A stretch of DNA of 64,000 nt from Parapedobacter pyrenivorans_A (GCF_041925275.1 NZ_JBHEUZ010000018.1:14858-78857), one strand, 5' to 3'; shown: positions 1 to 8,825, counted from the stretch's first letter. Numbers and translations are program-made. The notes: generated by a model from the letters alone, not told the origin.

Positions 1-350
1 ATGCTTTCCATACCACCGGCCACGATGATGTCTTTTGTACCCAAGGCAATGCTTTGGGCCGCCAGCATGATGGCCTTCGCCCCCGATGCGCATACTTTGT
101 TGACCGTTGTGGCGGGAATATCAGGAAGTCCCGCGAATTTGGCGGCCTGCGTGGCCGGTGCCTGGCCCAGGTTAGCCGACAATACATTGCCGAAAAACAC
201 TTCTTCCACATAACCGGGAGATACATTGGCCCGATTCACGGCTTCCTTGATAGCGATACCGCCCAGTTGGGTCGCCGAAAGCGTGGATAAGCTGCCCCCG
301 AAACTACCGATGGGGGTACGCACGGCCGAAACGATATATACTTCTTGCAT
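1..350 (-). CDS. acetyl-CoA C-acetyltransferase (thiolase), N-terminal part, cut by window edge
   Basis: The reverse strand read from the ATG at 350 gives a thiolase N-terminus beginning MQEVYIVSAVRTPIGSFGG, with AINKE-type helix and FFGNVLSANLGQAPATQAA. The nucleophilic cysteine lies in TVNKVCASGAKA, followed by GTKDIIVAGGMESM. Thiolases of this family condense or cleave acetyl-CoA/acetoacetyl-CoA in the cytoplasm, in fatty acid or ketone metabolism. About 116 of the usual 390 or so residues are present; the rest lies beyond base 1. It is divergent from the metal ABC operon and separated from it by about 130 bp. The family is sure; the exact substrate is not. Confidence 0.9.
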   Translation of the reverse strand, partial: MQEVYIVSAVRTPIGSFGGSLSTLSATQLGGIAIKEAVNRANVSPGYVEEVFFGNVLSANLGQAPATQAAKFAGLPDIPATTVNKVCASGAKAIMLAAQSIALGTKDIIVAGGMES

Positions 351-448
351 AACGGATAATTGATTATCAAACAAAGGTACGGAATCTAGCCGGAATCGAC
401 GCGGCCGGCGAATCCAATCGAATAGTTAAAAATAACTTACAAAAAATG

Positions 449-476
449 TTAGATTAATCTAAATTTTCTATTTTTG
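449..476 (+). promoter_or_regulatory. Palindromic metalloregulator-type operator and -7 element before the Mn/Zn ABC operon
   Basis: TTAGATTAATCTAA at 449-462 is a perfect 14-bp palindrome. It is followed at 469-476 by TATTTTTG, which fits the Bacteroidota -7 consensus TAnnTTTG. A dimeric repressor bound here would sit in the core promoter. DtxR/MntR-family operators are AT-rich dyads of similar form (for example TTAGG...CCTAA types), so a DtxR-family regulator is the natural candidate; this is inference. The -7 element ends only 8 nt before the start codon, so the transcript may be nearly leaderless. Confidence 0.6.
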
Positions 477-484
477 TATGAAAT

Positions 485-1405
485 ATGGGAAAAGTTTACA
501 GCTTTTGCTCGGTAATTTCTTTGTTGATCTGTTGCCTTTCGTGCCAACAGCCGGTACGTGAGCGCACGGGATCGGGAAAGCCCTACATCCTCGCCACCAC
601 GGGGATGGTGGCCGATATGGTGCAGCACATCGCCGGCGACTCAGCTATCGTGGAAGCATTGATGCGGCCCGGTGTGGACCCCCATCTTTACAAAGCCAGC
701 CAAGGTGATCTCCGGAAAATTCTGGACGCGGATTACTTATTCTACAACGGGCTGCATCTGGAAGGCAAGCTGGCTTCCATCCTGGAGAAACAGGCGCGGG
801 TGAAGCCGGTTTTAGCAGTGGGCGATGGTCTTAATGGGCTGATCAAGATCAATGAAACGACATACGACCCGCATATTTGGTTCGACGTATCGCTTTGGAA
901 AGCCGCCACGGCCAATGCCGTGCAGCAGTTGGTTGCATTGGATAGCACCAACGCGGTTTACTACCAGGAGAATGCGCGCCGTTATATGGAAGCCCTCGAT
1001 TCGTTGGACACTTGGGTTCAAACCCGGATAAACACCATCCCGCCCGCCAAACGAGTATTGATTACCGCGCACGATGCGTTCAGTTATTTCGGCCGTGCGT
1101 ATGGTTTGGAGGTACGTGGGCTGCAAGGCATCTCCACCATGTCTGAGTTCGGGCTGCGTGATGTATCGCAATTGGTGGATTATATCGTCGCGCGAGGCAT
1201 ACCCGCCGTTTTTGTAGAAAGCTCGGTATCCGACCGGTCGCTGAAAGCGGCACTAACCGGTGTGCGCCAGCGCGGTGGCACCGTACGTATCGGCGGCAAC
1301 CTGTTTTCAGACGCTATGGGAACCGAAGGCACGGTGGAAGGAACGTATATCGGCATGGTGAAATACAATGTGAATACCATAGTAGACGCGTTAACGGAGA
1401 AATAG
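485..1405 (+). CDS. metal ABC transporter substrate-binding lipoprotein (TroA/ZnuA family)
   Basis: This is the periplasmic-side metal receptor of an Mn/Zn/Fe importer, 306 aa. Residues 1-20 form a lipoprotein signal ending in the lipobox LSC with Cys20 as the acylation site. Four metal ligands of the cluster A-I family can be placed: His67 (VDPHLYK), His130 (YDPHIWF), His196 (ITAHDAF) and Asp276 (LFSDAMG). The His-His-His-Asp set matches TroA, not PsaA/MntC, which has Glu in third place. It is the first gene of a four-gene operon with the ATPase 7 bp downstream. The metal cannot be decided from sequence; manganese or zinc is likely. Confidence 0.92.
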   Translation: MGKVYSFCSVISLLICCLSCQQPVRERTGSGKPYILATTGMVADMVQHIAGDSAIVEALMRPGVDPHLYKASQGDLRKILDADYLFYNGLHLEGKLASILEKQARVKPVLAVGDGLNGLIKINETTYDPHIWFDVSLWKAATANAVQQLVALDSTNAVYYQENARRYMEALDSLDTWVQTRINTIPPAKRVLITAHDAFSYFGRAYGLEVRGLQGISTMSEFGLRDVSQLVDYIVARGIPAVFVESSVSDRSLKAALTGVRQRGGTVRIGGNLFSDAMGTEGTVEGTYIGMVKYNVNTIVDALTEK

Positions 1406-1412
1406 AACAACG

Positions 1413-2201
1413 ATGATTATACACACACAAGAACCGATATTGGAAGTACACGACCTCACGGTCACCTACGGGCGTAAGCCCGTGCTTTGGGGTGTAGATT
1501 TCACCTTGCCCGCGGGGTGCATTGCCGGCATTGTCGGACCGAACGGTGCGGGGAAATCCACGTTGCTGAAAACCATCATGGGATTGATTCCACCATCCAG
1601 CGGGTATGTGAAGCTATTTGACAAGCCGTTGGACGACGTCCGATCGCGCGTTAGCTACGTGCCCCAACGCGAATCGGTGGATTGGGACTTTCCGGTTTCC
1701 GTACTGGATGTCGTATTGATGGGGCGCTACGGCAAGGTGGGGTTGCTGCGCAATACCGGTGCACGTGATCGTACCATCGCCAGCGAATGCCTGGATAAGG
1801 TGGGTATGTCGGCGTTCGCCAAGCGGCAGATTTCGCAACTCTCGGGCGGTCAGCAGCAACGTGTTTTCCTTGCACGTGCGCTGGCCCAGGAAGCGGACAT
1901 CTATTTCATGGATGAGCCTTTCGCGGGGGTGGATGCCGCCACCGAGCAAGCCATCATCGAGCTGCTCCGCGATATGGCATCCAGGGGCAAAACCATCGTT
2001 GTGGTGCACCACGACCTGCAATCGGCTCGCAGCTATTTCGATTGGATCGTACTGCTCAATATGCACCTCGTTGCTGCCGGACCGACCGACGAGGCATTCA
2101 CGGAAGAGACCGTCCAACAGGCCTATGGCGGGCGGCTCAACCTGTTGTCGCAGGTAGGTGATGTAATGGAGAAACGCGCATTCCCCAGCAGGGAGCGCTA
2201 A
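1413..2201 (+). CDS. metal ABC transporter ATP-binding protein
   Basis: This 262-aa ATPase would power the metal importer from the cytoplasmic face. Walker A is GPNGAGKST (residues about 42-50), the Q-loop region is SYVPQRESVDWDFPV, the ABC signature is LSGGQQQR, Walker B is DIYFMDEP and the switch histidine lies in IVVVHHDL. The PQRESVDWDFPV segment is typical of the Mn/Zn (MntA/ZnuC/TroB) group. It sits 7 bp after the substrate-binding lipoprotein and 12 bp before the first permease, so one transcript is expected. Length and motifs are intact. Confidence 0.94.
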   Translation: MIIHTQEPILEVHDLTVTYGRKPVLWGVDFTLPAGCIAGIVGPNGAGKSTLLKTIMGLIPPSSGYVKLFDKPLDDVRSRVSYVPQRESVDWDFPVSVLDVVLMGRYGKVGLLRNTGARDRTIASECLDKVGMSAFAKRQISQLSGGQQQRVFLARALAQEADIYFMDEPFAGVDAATEQAIIELLRDMASRGKTIVVVHHDLQSARSYFDWIVLLNMHLVAAGPTDEAFTEETVQQAYGGRLNLLSQVGDVMEKRAFPSRER

Positions 2202-2213
2202 GCAAGCGAAACG

Positions 2214-3503
2214 ATGGAAGGCTTATTTGACTTTTTCACACTTTCAGACCCCAATGTCCGCTACGTAGTGCTGGGCAATGTGTTGCTGGCCAGCAGCGCC
2301 GCCATGGTCGGCACGTTTATCCTTTTGCAGAAAAAGGCACTCATCGGCGACGCCGTATCGCACGCCGTACTACCGGGCATCTGTGCCGCCTTTTTGTTCT
2401 CAGGGAGTAAAAACATCGGTTTCATGCTGGCCGGCGCTTTCATAACCGGCTGGCTGGCATTGGTACTCATCGATTACATCGTAGCCAAGTCTAAAATCAA
2501 GAAAGATGCGGCCATCGGGTTGGTGCTATCGGTATTTTTCGGCACCGGCATGGTGATGATGACCTACATCCAGCAGTCGGGCAATGCGGCCCAAAGCGGC
2601 CTCGACCATTTCCTTTTCGGAAAGGCCGCTACCCTTATCGGTACCGACCTCGTGATTTTCAGTGTCCTATCGATCGTTCTCCTCACTGCCGTCGGCCTCT
2701 TTTTCAAGGCTTTTGCACTGGTCGCTTTCGACCGCCCATATGCCGAGGCTTTGGGTTATCCCGTACGCAAGCTCGACCTGCTGCTCACCAGCCTCACCGT
2801 GCTGGCGGTGGTAACGGGCATAACGGCGGTGGGCGTGGTGCTGATGGCGGCCATGCTGATCACGCCCGCAGCGGCAGCGCGGTACTGGACGGATAACATC
2901 CGGCGCATGGTCTGGCTGGCCGTTGCCTTCGGCGCATTGGCCGGATTGGCCGGAGCCTACATTTCGTACGCCGCACCCGCCATGCCCACCGGCCCGTGGA
3001 TGGTCGTCGTGTCTTCGGCCATTGCCTTCCTTTCATTTTTCTTTGCACCCACCAAAGGCATCGTGCCGAAAATGTACACGCAATACAAAAACCAACGGAT
3101 CATCGCCGAAGAAAACGCATTGAAACGATTCTATCACCTCGGGGAGCGGAACAGCCACCTCCTTGGGTTGCGGGCGACGAATGAATTGGTCGTTGCCGGC
3201 GACGTGAATGCACCAGCAGTAAGCGGGGCATTGCAGCGGCTCGTGGCGAAGAAGCTCGTCGTCACAAAAGGTGGTCGGTGGGGGCTTACGGAGGATGGCA
3301 AACGGAAAGCGGCGCGCGTGGTCCGGCTGCACCGTCTATGGGAATTGTATTTAACGAAGTATATGCATATCGCGGCAGACCATGTGCATGACGATGCGGA
3401 AACAATTGAACATATTATTACACCGGAGCTCGAGCGCGAGTTGGAACACCAATTGGGATACCCCGATAAAGACCCGCATAACACACAAATACCCAAAATT
3501 TAA
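2214..3503 (+). CDS. metal ABC transporter permease with C-terminal DtxR-like domain
   Basis: Residues 1 to about 285 are an ABC-3 type permease with eight or so membrane segments and the family signature around GDAVSHAVLPGICAAF. The remaining 140 residues are not permease: a degenerate winged-helix segment (NAPAVSGALQRLVAKKLVV) is followed by a DtxR/MntR dimerisation and metal-binding domain, RLHRLWELYLTKYMH...HDDAETIEHIITPELERELE...GYPDKDPH. At 429 aa it is about 140 residues longer than a plain permease. The fused domain could sense cytoplasmic metal and gate transport, or regulate transcription from the membrane. It lies between the ATPase and a second permease. Confidence 0.9.
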   Translation: MEGLFDFFTLSDPNVRYVVLGNVLLASSAAMVGTFILLQKKALIGDAVSHAVLPGICAAFLFSGSKNIGFMLAGAFITGWLALVLIDYIVAKSKIKKDAAIGLVLSVFFGTGMVMMTYIQQSGNAAQSGLDHFLFGKAATLIGTDLVIFSVLSIVLLTAVGLFFKAFALVAFDRPYAEALGYPVRKLDLLLTSLTVLAVVTGITAVGVVLMAAMLITPAAAARYWTDNIRRMVWLAVAFGALAGLAGAYISYAAPAMPTGPWMVVVSSAIAFLSFFFAPTKGIVPKMYTQYKNQRIIAEENALKRFYHLGERNSHLLGLRATNELVVAGDVNAPAVSGALQRLVAKKLVVTKGGRWGLTEDGKRKAARVVRLHRLWELYLTKYMHIAADHVHDDAETIEHIITPELERELEHQLGYPDKDPHNTQIPKI

Positions 3504-3553
3504 GATTGAACACGGATGACACAGATTAAGCGGATTTAGACAGATTGAATACC

Positions 3554-4432
3554 ATGATAGCATTTTGGATTATATTAACAGGGTCATTGGTGGCCGTTAC
3601 CTGCGGGTTACTGGGGTGTTTTTTGGTTCTCCGCAAAATGAGCATGGTGGGCGATGCGATCAGCCACGCTGTACTGCCGGGCATCGTGATTGCCTTTTTA
3701 CTCAGTGGCAGCCGTGAAACATTGCCCATGTTACTGGGGGCAGGCGCCACCGGCTTGCTGGCCACTTTCCTTATCGAGTATTTCCATCGGCGTGCGGGCC
3801 TGCAAACCGACGCCGCAATCGGTGTCGTCTTCACGTTCCTCTTTGCCGTGGGCATCATCCTCATCAGCGCCTTCGCGGGTCAGGTGGATATCGATCAGGA
3901 CTGTGTACTGTACGGCGAAATCGCGTACGTGCCGATCGATCTTTGGGTGACCGGCAACGGCACCGTCATGGGTCCACGTCCGGTCTATATCCTATCGTGC
4001 GTATTATTACTGGTGGCCGCGTTTATCCGGCTGGGTTATAAAGAGCTCAAACTGACATCGTTCGATCCGGCATTTGCCTCCGCATTGGGCATTTCGACGG
4101 CGTTGTGGCATTACCTGTTGATGGCCGCGGTATCCATCACCACGGTCAGCTCCTTCGAGTCTGTCGGCGCTATATTGGTTATCGCATTCCTTATTGGTCC
4201 GCCCGCCACGGCTTACCTTTTGACACATGATTTAAAACGCATGCTGGCCATTACCGTGGCACTGGGTATATTCATCGCCTTCACCGGTTATTGGATGGCA
4301 TACGGGCTCAATGCATCCATTGCCGGTTGCATGGCCGTGGTTACGGGTCTCTGTTTTGCAACCGTCTTTGTTGTGCAGCGGCTGGCCAGACCGAAAATCA
4401 GCCTACCCGCAGCCACGGAGGCTACCGGGTAG
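3554..4432 (+). CDS. second metal ABC transporter permease
   Basis: A plain ABC-3 family permease of 292 aa with the same GDAISHAVLPGIVIAF signature as its upstream neighbour and seven to nine hydrophobic segments. It lacks the DtxR extension, so the importer is probably a heterodimer of one fused and one simple permease, as in TroC/TroD. The ATG at 3554 was chosen over an in-frame TTG at 3545. The 50-bp gap after the previous stop is the longest in the operon but shows no terminator. Confidence 0.92.
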   Translation: MIAFWIILTGSLVAVTCGLLGCFLVLRKMSMVGDAISHAVLPGIVIAFLLSGSRETLPMLLGAGATGLLATFLIEYFHRRAGLQTDAAIGVVFTFLFAVGIILISAFAGQVDIDQDCVLYGEIAYVPIDLWVTGNGTVMGPRPVYILSCVLLLVAAFIRLGYKELKLTSFDPAFASALGISTALWHYLLMAAVSITTVSSFESVGAILVIAFLIGPPATAYLLTHDLKRMLAITVALGIFIAFTGYWMAYGLNASIAGCMAVVTGLCFATVFVVQRLARPKISLPAATEATG

Positions 4433-4443
4433 GGTGTGGAATG

Positions 4444-4866
4444 CTATTTCGTACCGATGGGGAAATTGATCATCCAGCGTACGCCGAACTTGTCTTCGAA
4501 CGAGCCGAAATAATCGCCCCAGAACATTTCTTCCATGGGCATTTCTACTTTACCACCAGCCGATAGGCCGCTGAACAGCCGGTCGGCCTCCTCCCGGCTA
4601 TCGGGCGTAATGGAGATGTAGTTGTTGTTGCCCACGTTCAGCACATGCCCGGCGGAGTCCAGGCAATCGGATGCCATCAGGTATTGTCCATTGCCCACTG
4701 GGATGGATACGTGCATGGCGTAATCGTGCTCTTTTTCCGGCAAGTTTTCTGCCTCCGGCGTTTCGCTCATTCGTTGGATGAACAGCTCGCCGCCAAAAAC
4801 CGTTTGATAGAACTTGAACGCTTCTTCTGCGTTCCCTGCAAAATTCAAATAAGGATTGAAAACCAT
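4444..4866 (-). CDS. VOC family protein, PhnB/YjdN-like
   Basis: A 140-aa vicinal-oxygen-chelate fold protein. The N-terminus NPYLNFAGNAEEAFKFYQTVFGG, the DYAMHVSIPVGNGQYLMASD strand and the C-terminal MFWGDYFGSFEDKFGVRWM pattern are characteristic of the PhnB/3-demethylubiquinone-methyltransferase-like group. Despite that label, most members have no proven activity. The gene converges on the metal transporter operon, with 11 bp between stop codons, and is not part of a visible operon. Confidence 0.9.
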   Translation of the reverse strand: MVFNPYLNFAGNAEEAFKFYQTVFGGELFIQRMSETPEAENLPEKEHDYAMHVSIPVGNGQYLMASDCLDSAGHVLNVGNNNYISITPDSREEADRLFSGLSAGGKVEMPMEEMFWGDYFGSFEDKFGVRWMINFPIGTK

Positions 4867-5040
4867 CGTATTTAATATTTAAGGGTTAACTTATTATTTC
4901 GCCGTTTAAATGACTTATCCTATAGTGATACAAAGATAATGTCCCTAATCGCAACCCGGGCGGGTAGATGCGCCAATCTGGAGGGGCTATTGTGACAAAT
5001 CACGCGGCCCTACCGATAGGTGCTATTTTTGAAAAACATT

Positions 5041-5070
5041 TTGCGGAATACGGATTAATAAATACATTTG
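5041..5070 (+). promoter_or_regulatory. Bacteroidota-type promoter of the tRNA-Leu gene
   Basis: TTG at 5041-5043 (within TTTTG) and TACATTTG at 5063-5070 are separated by 19 bp, the consensus arrangement -33 TTTG / -7 TAnnTTTG of the primary Bacteroidota sigma factor. The tRNA begins 34 bp further on, leaving a short leader to be processed. Confidence 0.7.
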
Positions 5071-5104
5071 CATCCCCGATTAGGGGAATCGTACTTTAAA
5101 AGTT

Positions 5105-5186
5105 GCCCAGATGGCGGAATTGGTAGACGCGCTGGTCTCAAACACCAGTGGGGCGACCCATGCCGGTTCGATCCCGGCTCTGGGTA
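5105..5186 (+). tRNA. tRNA-Leu (anticodon CAA)
   Basis: The cloverleaf can be drawn: acceptor GCCCAGA/TCTGGGT with discriminator A5186, D-arm region TGGCGGAATTGGTAGACGCG, anticodon stem CTGGT/ACCAG around loop CTCAAAC (anticodon CAA), a short variable arm and T-arm GCCGG-TTCGATC-CCGGC. CCA is not encoded. The long class II variable region and the GGAATTGGTAGACGCG D-loop fit leucine. Confidence 0.93.
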
Positions 5187-5188
5187 CG

Positions 5189-5228
5189 AAACCCTCTTTA
5201 CATGCTGTAAGGAGGGTTTTTCTGTTTT
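5189..5228 (+). terminator. rho-independent terminator after tRNA-Leu
   Basis: A 13-bp stem with one G-U pair (AAACCCTCTTTAC pairing with GTAAGGAGGGTTT) encloses loop ATGCT and is followed by a T-rich run TTCTGTTTTT. It immediately follows the tRNA and faces the convergent regulator gene, so it may serve as the end of the tRNA transcript only. Confidence 0.8.
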
Positions 5229-5250
5229 TCGGCAATCACAATATAGCTTC

Positions 5251-6141
5251 TTAAGCGCTAATTTCAAGCTTATACCCTTTGCCGCGTACGACAACGAGGT
5301 TGACATTAGGATCGAGTTCCAGTTTTTTCCGAAGTTTTGATATGAACATGTCCAAGCTACGCCCAACAATCACCCCTTCATCTTCCCATATCTCTTTTTG
5401 CAGCCGGCTTCTCGCTATCGTCTCGTTCGGAGACAACGCGAAAATGAGCAGTAGACGCGTTTCAGTCCTAGTCAGGTCAAAGGTTTCTTTATTTATGGTC
5501 AGTTGCCGTTCCTGCGCGTCAAACAAGACCGAGCCAAAAGTGAAAATCTTGGTGCGTTGACCCTTGGGTAAGACGCTTTGACGCTTAGCAGATCTAAAAA
5601 AAATAAAACCAACAAATGCTAAAAATGGCAGGCTGCCCAAAAGATATCCATCATTTGCCGTATACGTTTCTGTCGGTTTGAATTTAATGCTAATCATGTA
5701 ACATGCAGGGGGTTGTACTCTCCCTATGCATGCAACGATATCATCTTTTTTACTTCCGGATATTGCGTATCCATAAGCTACACTGGCGTTGCCACAATTC
5801 AGCACATTAACTACATAGTCACGTGTAAGGGGGTCTTTGACCAACAAACGCCTGGTCGTATTCACCAAGGAGTCCGGTTGAAAAGTCAGCTCATTCTCAA
5901 ACCAGATTTGGTATTCATCTTCTGCGATTTGTTTTACCGGGAGCACCCTTGATGAGCTGTCGCCCGACTGCAAGAGTAATTCGTGCCCGATCCTGCGGAG
6001 CAAAACTTCCCGTCTGGCAATGGCGAAGTCGTCGTTGCCTTCCATATGGAAAGCCACGCAGATTACGGAGATAAACAGGAGTATAGTCAATCCGAACACG
6101 TACTTGCGTTTCCCGGAGAGGAGATTTCTGCTGTTTGACAT
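5251..6141 (-). CDS. membrane-anchored winged-helix transcriptional regulator (ToxR/CadC-like layout)
   Basis: This 296-aa protein has one membrane segment near residues 14-34 (VFGLTILLFISVICVAF), an extracytoplasmic region of about 135 residues, a second membrane segment near 172-190 (GSLPFLAFVGFIFF), and a C-terminal OmpR/PhoB-type winged-helix domain (about 200-296) with FDLTRTETRLLLIFA, the recognition helix region GRSLDMFISKLRKKLE and the wing VVVRGKGYKLE. No receiver domain is present. It should act as a one-component sensor that binds DNA from the membrane. It is divergent from the beta-propeller lipoprotein gene across about 125 bp, so the two may be functionally linked; that is inference. 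Confidence 0.82.
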   Translation of the reverse strand: MSNSRNLLSGKRKYVFGLTILLFISVICVAFHMEGNDDFAIARREVLLRRIGHELLLQSGDSSSRVLPVKQIAEDEYQIWFENELTFQPDSLVNTTRRLLVKDPLTRDYVVNVLNCGNASVAYGYAISGSKKDDIVACIGRVQPPACYMISIKFKPTETYTANDGYLLGSLPFLAFVGFIFFRSAKRQSVLPKGQRTKIFTFGSVLFDAQERQLTINKETFDLTRTETRLLLIFALSPNETIARSRLQKEIWEDEGVIVGRSLDMFISKLRKKLELDPNVNLVVVRGKGYKLEISA

Positions 6142-6266
6142 GCTATTGAGATTTTATTTACAAAGTTTACATTTTTATTTTACAATCCTGATGCCTCAAT
6201 CTGAAAGATTACAAGGTATTTTCGCCGAATCCAATAGGTGGAATGTAAAATCTAATTAAAAGAAAA

Positions 6267-7361
6267 ATGAAAAGCTACCCACAATTTTACAGCGTGTTTC
6301 TGATGCTTGTTTTTTGTATTTCCTGCAGGGGACAAGTCAAAACAGACCTGCCAAAAAGCGACAATAAACCCAAAATCAAAAACATAGTAACTTCCACTGG
6401 ACCTAATGGCACCACCCGTAACATCATACAAGACAAGAAGGGTAACATTTGGATTGCTGCCTTCGATGGTATTTTTAGATACGATGGAAAATCGTTTGCT
6501 AATATCACCAATGAAGTAAGTTCGGCACGCTTCTTTTCTGTTTTGGAAGATAGGAAAGGCAACTTGTGGTTTGGCTCCATTGGATCGGGTGTTTATTATT
6601 ATGATGGGAAATCATTTCGAAATTTCACAACCGAGGATGGGTTGCTTAATAACGAGGTTGGAAGTATTTATGAAGATACAAAAGGCAACGTCTGGTTCGG
6701 TGTTAATGGAGGAGCAAGCTGTTATGACGGGAAAACGTTTCGAAATTATAGGATGAACGGAGATGTTATGAGTGAAGATAGAACCGGGAAGACCTCTCCG
6801 GTTCTCAAGCGCCCCCCAAATGAAGTCAGTGCTATTATTGAAGACAAAACAGGCAAGTTATGGTTTGCTACCAGAGGCAATACGTTCGTGTACGATGGGA
6901 AAACATTTACCGTTTTCGCCCGTGACGGCAAACCTTTTACAAATGTCCGTTCGATTATCGAAGATAAAAAAGGCAATATTTGGCTCGGTGGCAATGACGG
7001 ACTCTGGCGTTATGACGGCAGTACATTTACCCATTTCACACAGGAGTTTGTTGGTTATATCTACGAAGATAAAAAAGGAAACATTTGGACTAGCTCAGAA
7101 CGTGATCAGACGAAAAGTTTCAAGATTGACCTACAAAACACGGGTAACCAAAAAGGCTGGTCACTTTCCCGTTATCACGAAAAGTCGCTAGCCAATCATG
7201 CCATGCTACCCGAACTCATAAGAACAGGAGAAGGAATGATTTTCGGAATCCTGGAAGCGGACGATGGAAACATTTGGTTTGGCACGTTAAACGGGGTTTA
7301 TCGTTATGATGGAAAGACCATTACCCGTTTTAACGAAAAAAAAGGGGAGAACGCAAACTAA
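6267..7361 (+). CDS. two-component-regulator-propeller (beta-propeller) lipoprotein
   Basis: A 364-aa exported protein with lipobox FCISC (Cys20). It is built of at least seven repeats of about 40 residues with the signature EDKKGNIWFGT..GVYRYDGKTF, the Reg_prop repeat found in the sensor region of Bacteroidota hybrid two-component systems. No kinase, receiver or GGDEF domain follows, so it is a stand-alone propeller, probably in the periplasm or on the outer membrane. The adjacent divergent membrane regulator is a possible partner. Ligand unknown. Confidence 0.82.
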   Translation: MKSYPQFYSVFLMLVFCISCRGQVKTDLPKSDNKPKIKNIVTSTGPNGTTRNIIQDKKGNIWIAAFDGIFRYDGKSFANITNEVSSARFFSVLEDRKGNLWFGSIGSGVYYYDGKSFRNFTTEDGLLNNEVGSIYEDTKGNVWFGVNGGASCYDGKTFRNYRMNGDVMSEDRTGKTSPVLKRPPNEVSAIIEDKTGKLWFATRGNTFVYDGKTFTVFARDGKPFTNVRSIIEDKKGNIWLGGNDGLWRYDGSTFTHFTQEFVGYIYEDKKGNIWTSSERDQTKSFKIDLQNTGNQKGWSLSRYHEKSLANHAMLPELIRTGEGMIFGILEADDGNIWFGTLNGVYRYDGKTITRFNEKKGENAN

Positions 7362-7483
7362 CGCGGCAATAGATTGCCGATGCCATGTGTGTTGCCATAC
7401 GATGGCGATGACTCCATTGAGCAACTGGCTTCCGTATTTATTAAACCGTAGGGCAATCGCAGCGCCCCTTTCTTTTTTTCAGC

Positions 7484-7491
7484 TATCTTTG
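7484..7491 (+). promoter_or_regulatory. -7 promoter element of the DEAD-box helicase gene
   Basis: TATCTTTG matches TAnnTTTG exactly and ends 19 bp before the helicase ATG. No clear -33 TTTG was found at the expected distance. Confidence 0.5.
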
Positions 7492-7510
7492 CCCCTAAGC
7501 ATCCACATGT

Positions 7511-8812
7511 ATGGTAAAGCAGGCACTCCGTAATTTAAAGATAGACGCGCTCAACGAAATGCAGCACGCGGCGCTCCACGTACCGGAAAAGCAAGACCTC
7601 ATCTTACTTTCGCCCACGGGATCCGGAAAAACGCTGGCCTTCCTGTTGCCCCTGCTCCACACGCTTCGCGCGGATATCACTACCATCCAGGCGCTGGTGA
7701 TCGTTCCCTCGCGGGAATTGGCCCTGCAAATCGAACAGGTTTTCAAAAGCATGGGCAGTGGATTTAAAGTGAATTGCTGCTACGGCGGTCATTCCGTTTC
7801 CGTAGAAATCAAAAACTTGTCGCAACCCCCGGCCGTGCTCATCGGCACACCCGGACGACTGGCCCATCACTTGCGCCGCAATACATTCGACACCCGTACG
7901 GTGCATACGTTCGTACTTGACGAATTTGACAAAGCGCTAGAGCTTGGCTTCCAGGAAGACATGGCCTACATCATCAGCCAATTGCCGACGCTCGAAAAGC
8001 GGGTGCTTACCTCGGCTACGCCGATGGATGATATCCCCGCATTCACGGGTATCGACAAACCGGCAACACTTGATTATTTAGCGCATCAGGCATCGACACC
8101 CAACCTGACGCAAAAGGTGGTTACCAGCAGGGCGGCCGACAAGCTGGATGCGCTGTTTGCATTGGTCTGCAAAATCGGTAATACGCCCACGTTGGTTTTC
8201 TGCAACCATCGCGAGGCGGTGGAACGCATCAGCGACTTGCTGTGGGACAGGGGGCTACACCATGGCGTTTTCCATGGCGGCATGGAACAAGATGATCGGG
8301 AACGTGCCCTGCTCAAATTTCGCAACGGCAGCCACTGCATACTGGTGACCACCGACCTCGCCTCGCGTGGATTAGACATCCCCGAAATCGAGCATGTCAT
8401 CCACTACCAGCTACCGCATACGGAGGAGGCTTTCCTGCACCGCAATGGGCGGACAGCACGGATGCATGCCTCTGGTACCTCCTACCTGCTGCTCGCGCCC
8501 GATGAAAAGCCCCGCTACTTAGCCGGATCGCCCGAACAGGAAACGCTAACGGAAAGCCCGATTTTACCGCCGCCGACCGACTGGGCTACGCTTTATATCG
8601 CCGCAGGGAAGAAAGAAAAAATAAACAAGGTCGACATCGTAGGGTTATTACTCAAAAAAGGCGGATTGGCGAAAGAAGACCTCGGACGCATCGAGGTGTT
8701 GGACCACTCGGCGTATGCGGCGGTAAAACGCGACCTTATCGAACGCGTTGTACAACGGGTCCGCAACGAAAAGCTAAAAGGCAAAAAAGTCAACATAAAA
8801 GTTTCCAGGTAA
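7511..8812 (+). CDS. DEAD/DEAH-box RNA helicase
   Basis: A 433-aa superfamily 2 helicase with the canonical motifs in order: Q-motif glutamine in NEMQHAA, motif I SPTGSGKT, Ia PSRELALQ, Ib GTPGR, motif II as DEFD (the fourth residue still D, the third F), III SAT, IV LVFCN, V TTDLASRGLDIP and VI HRNGRTAR. The C-terminal 60 residues (KKEKINKVDIVGLLLKKGGL) resemble the small RNA-binding appendage of DbpA-like helicases. It would unwind RNA with ATP hydrolysis in ribosome assembly or RNA turnover. The DUF1456 gene follows after 13 bp. Confidence 0.93.
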   Translation: MVKQALRNLKIDALNEMQHAALHVPEKQDLILLSPTGSGKTLAFLLPLLHTLRADITTIQALVIVPSRELALQIEQVFKSMGSGFKVNCCYGGHSVSVEIKNLSQPPAVLIGTPGRLAHHLRRNTFDTRTVHTFVLDEFDKALELGFQEDMAYIISQLPTLEKRVLTSATPMDDIPAFTGIDKPATLDYLAHQASTPNLTQKVVTSRAADKLDALFALVCKIGNTPTLVFCNHREAVERISDLLWDRGLHHGVFHGGMEQDDRERALLKFRNGSHCILVTTDLASRGLDIPEIEHVIHYQLPHTEEAFLHRNGRTARMHASGTSYLLLAPDEKPRYLAGSPEQETLTESPILPPPTDWATLYIAAGKKEKINKVDIVGLLLKKGGLAKEDLGRIEVLDHSAYAAVKRDLIERVVQRVRNEKLKGKKVNIKVSR

Positions 8813-8825
8813 CCGTATTGATAGG

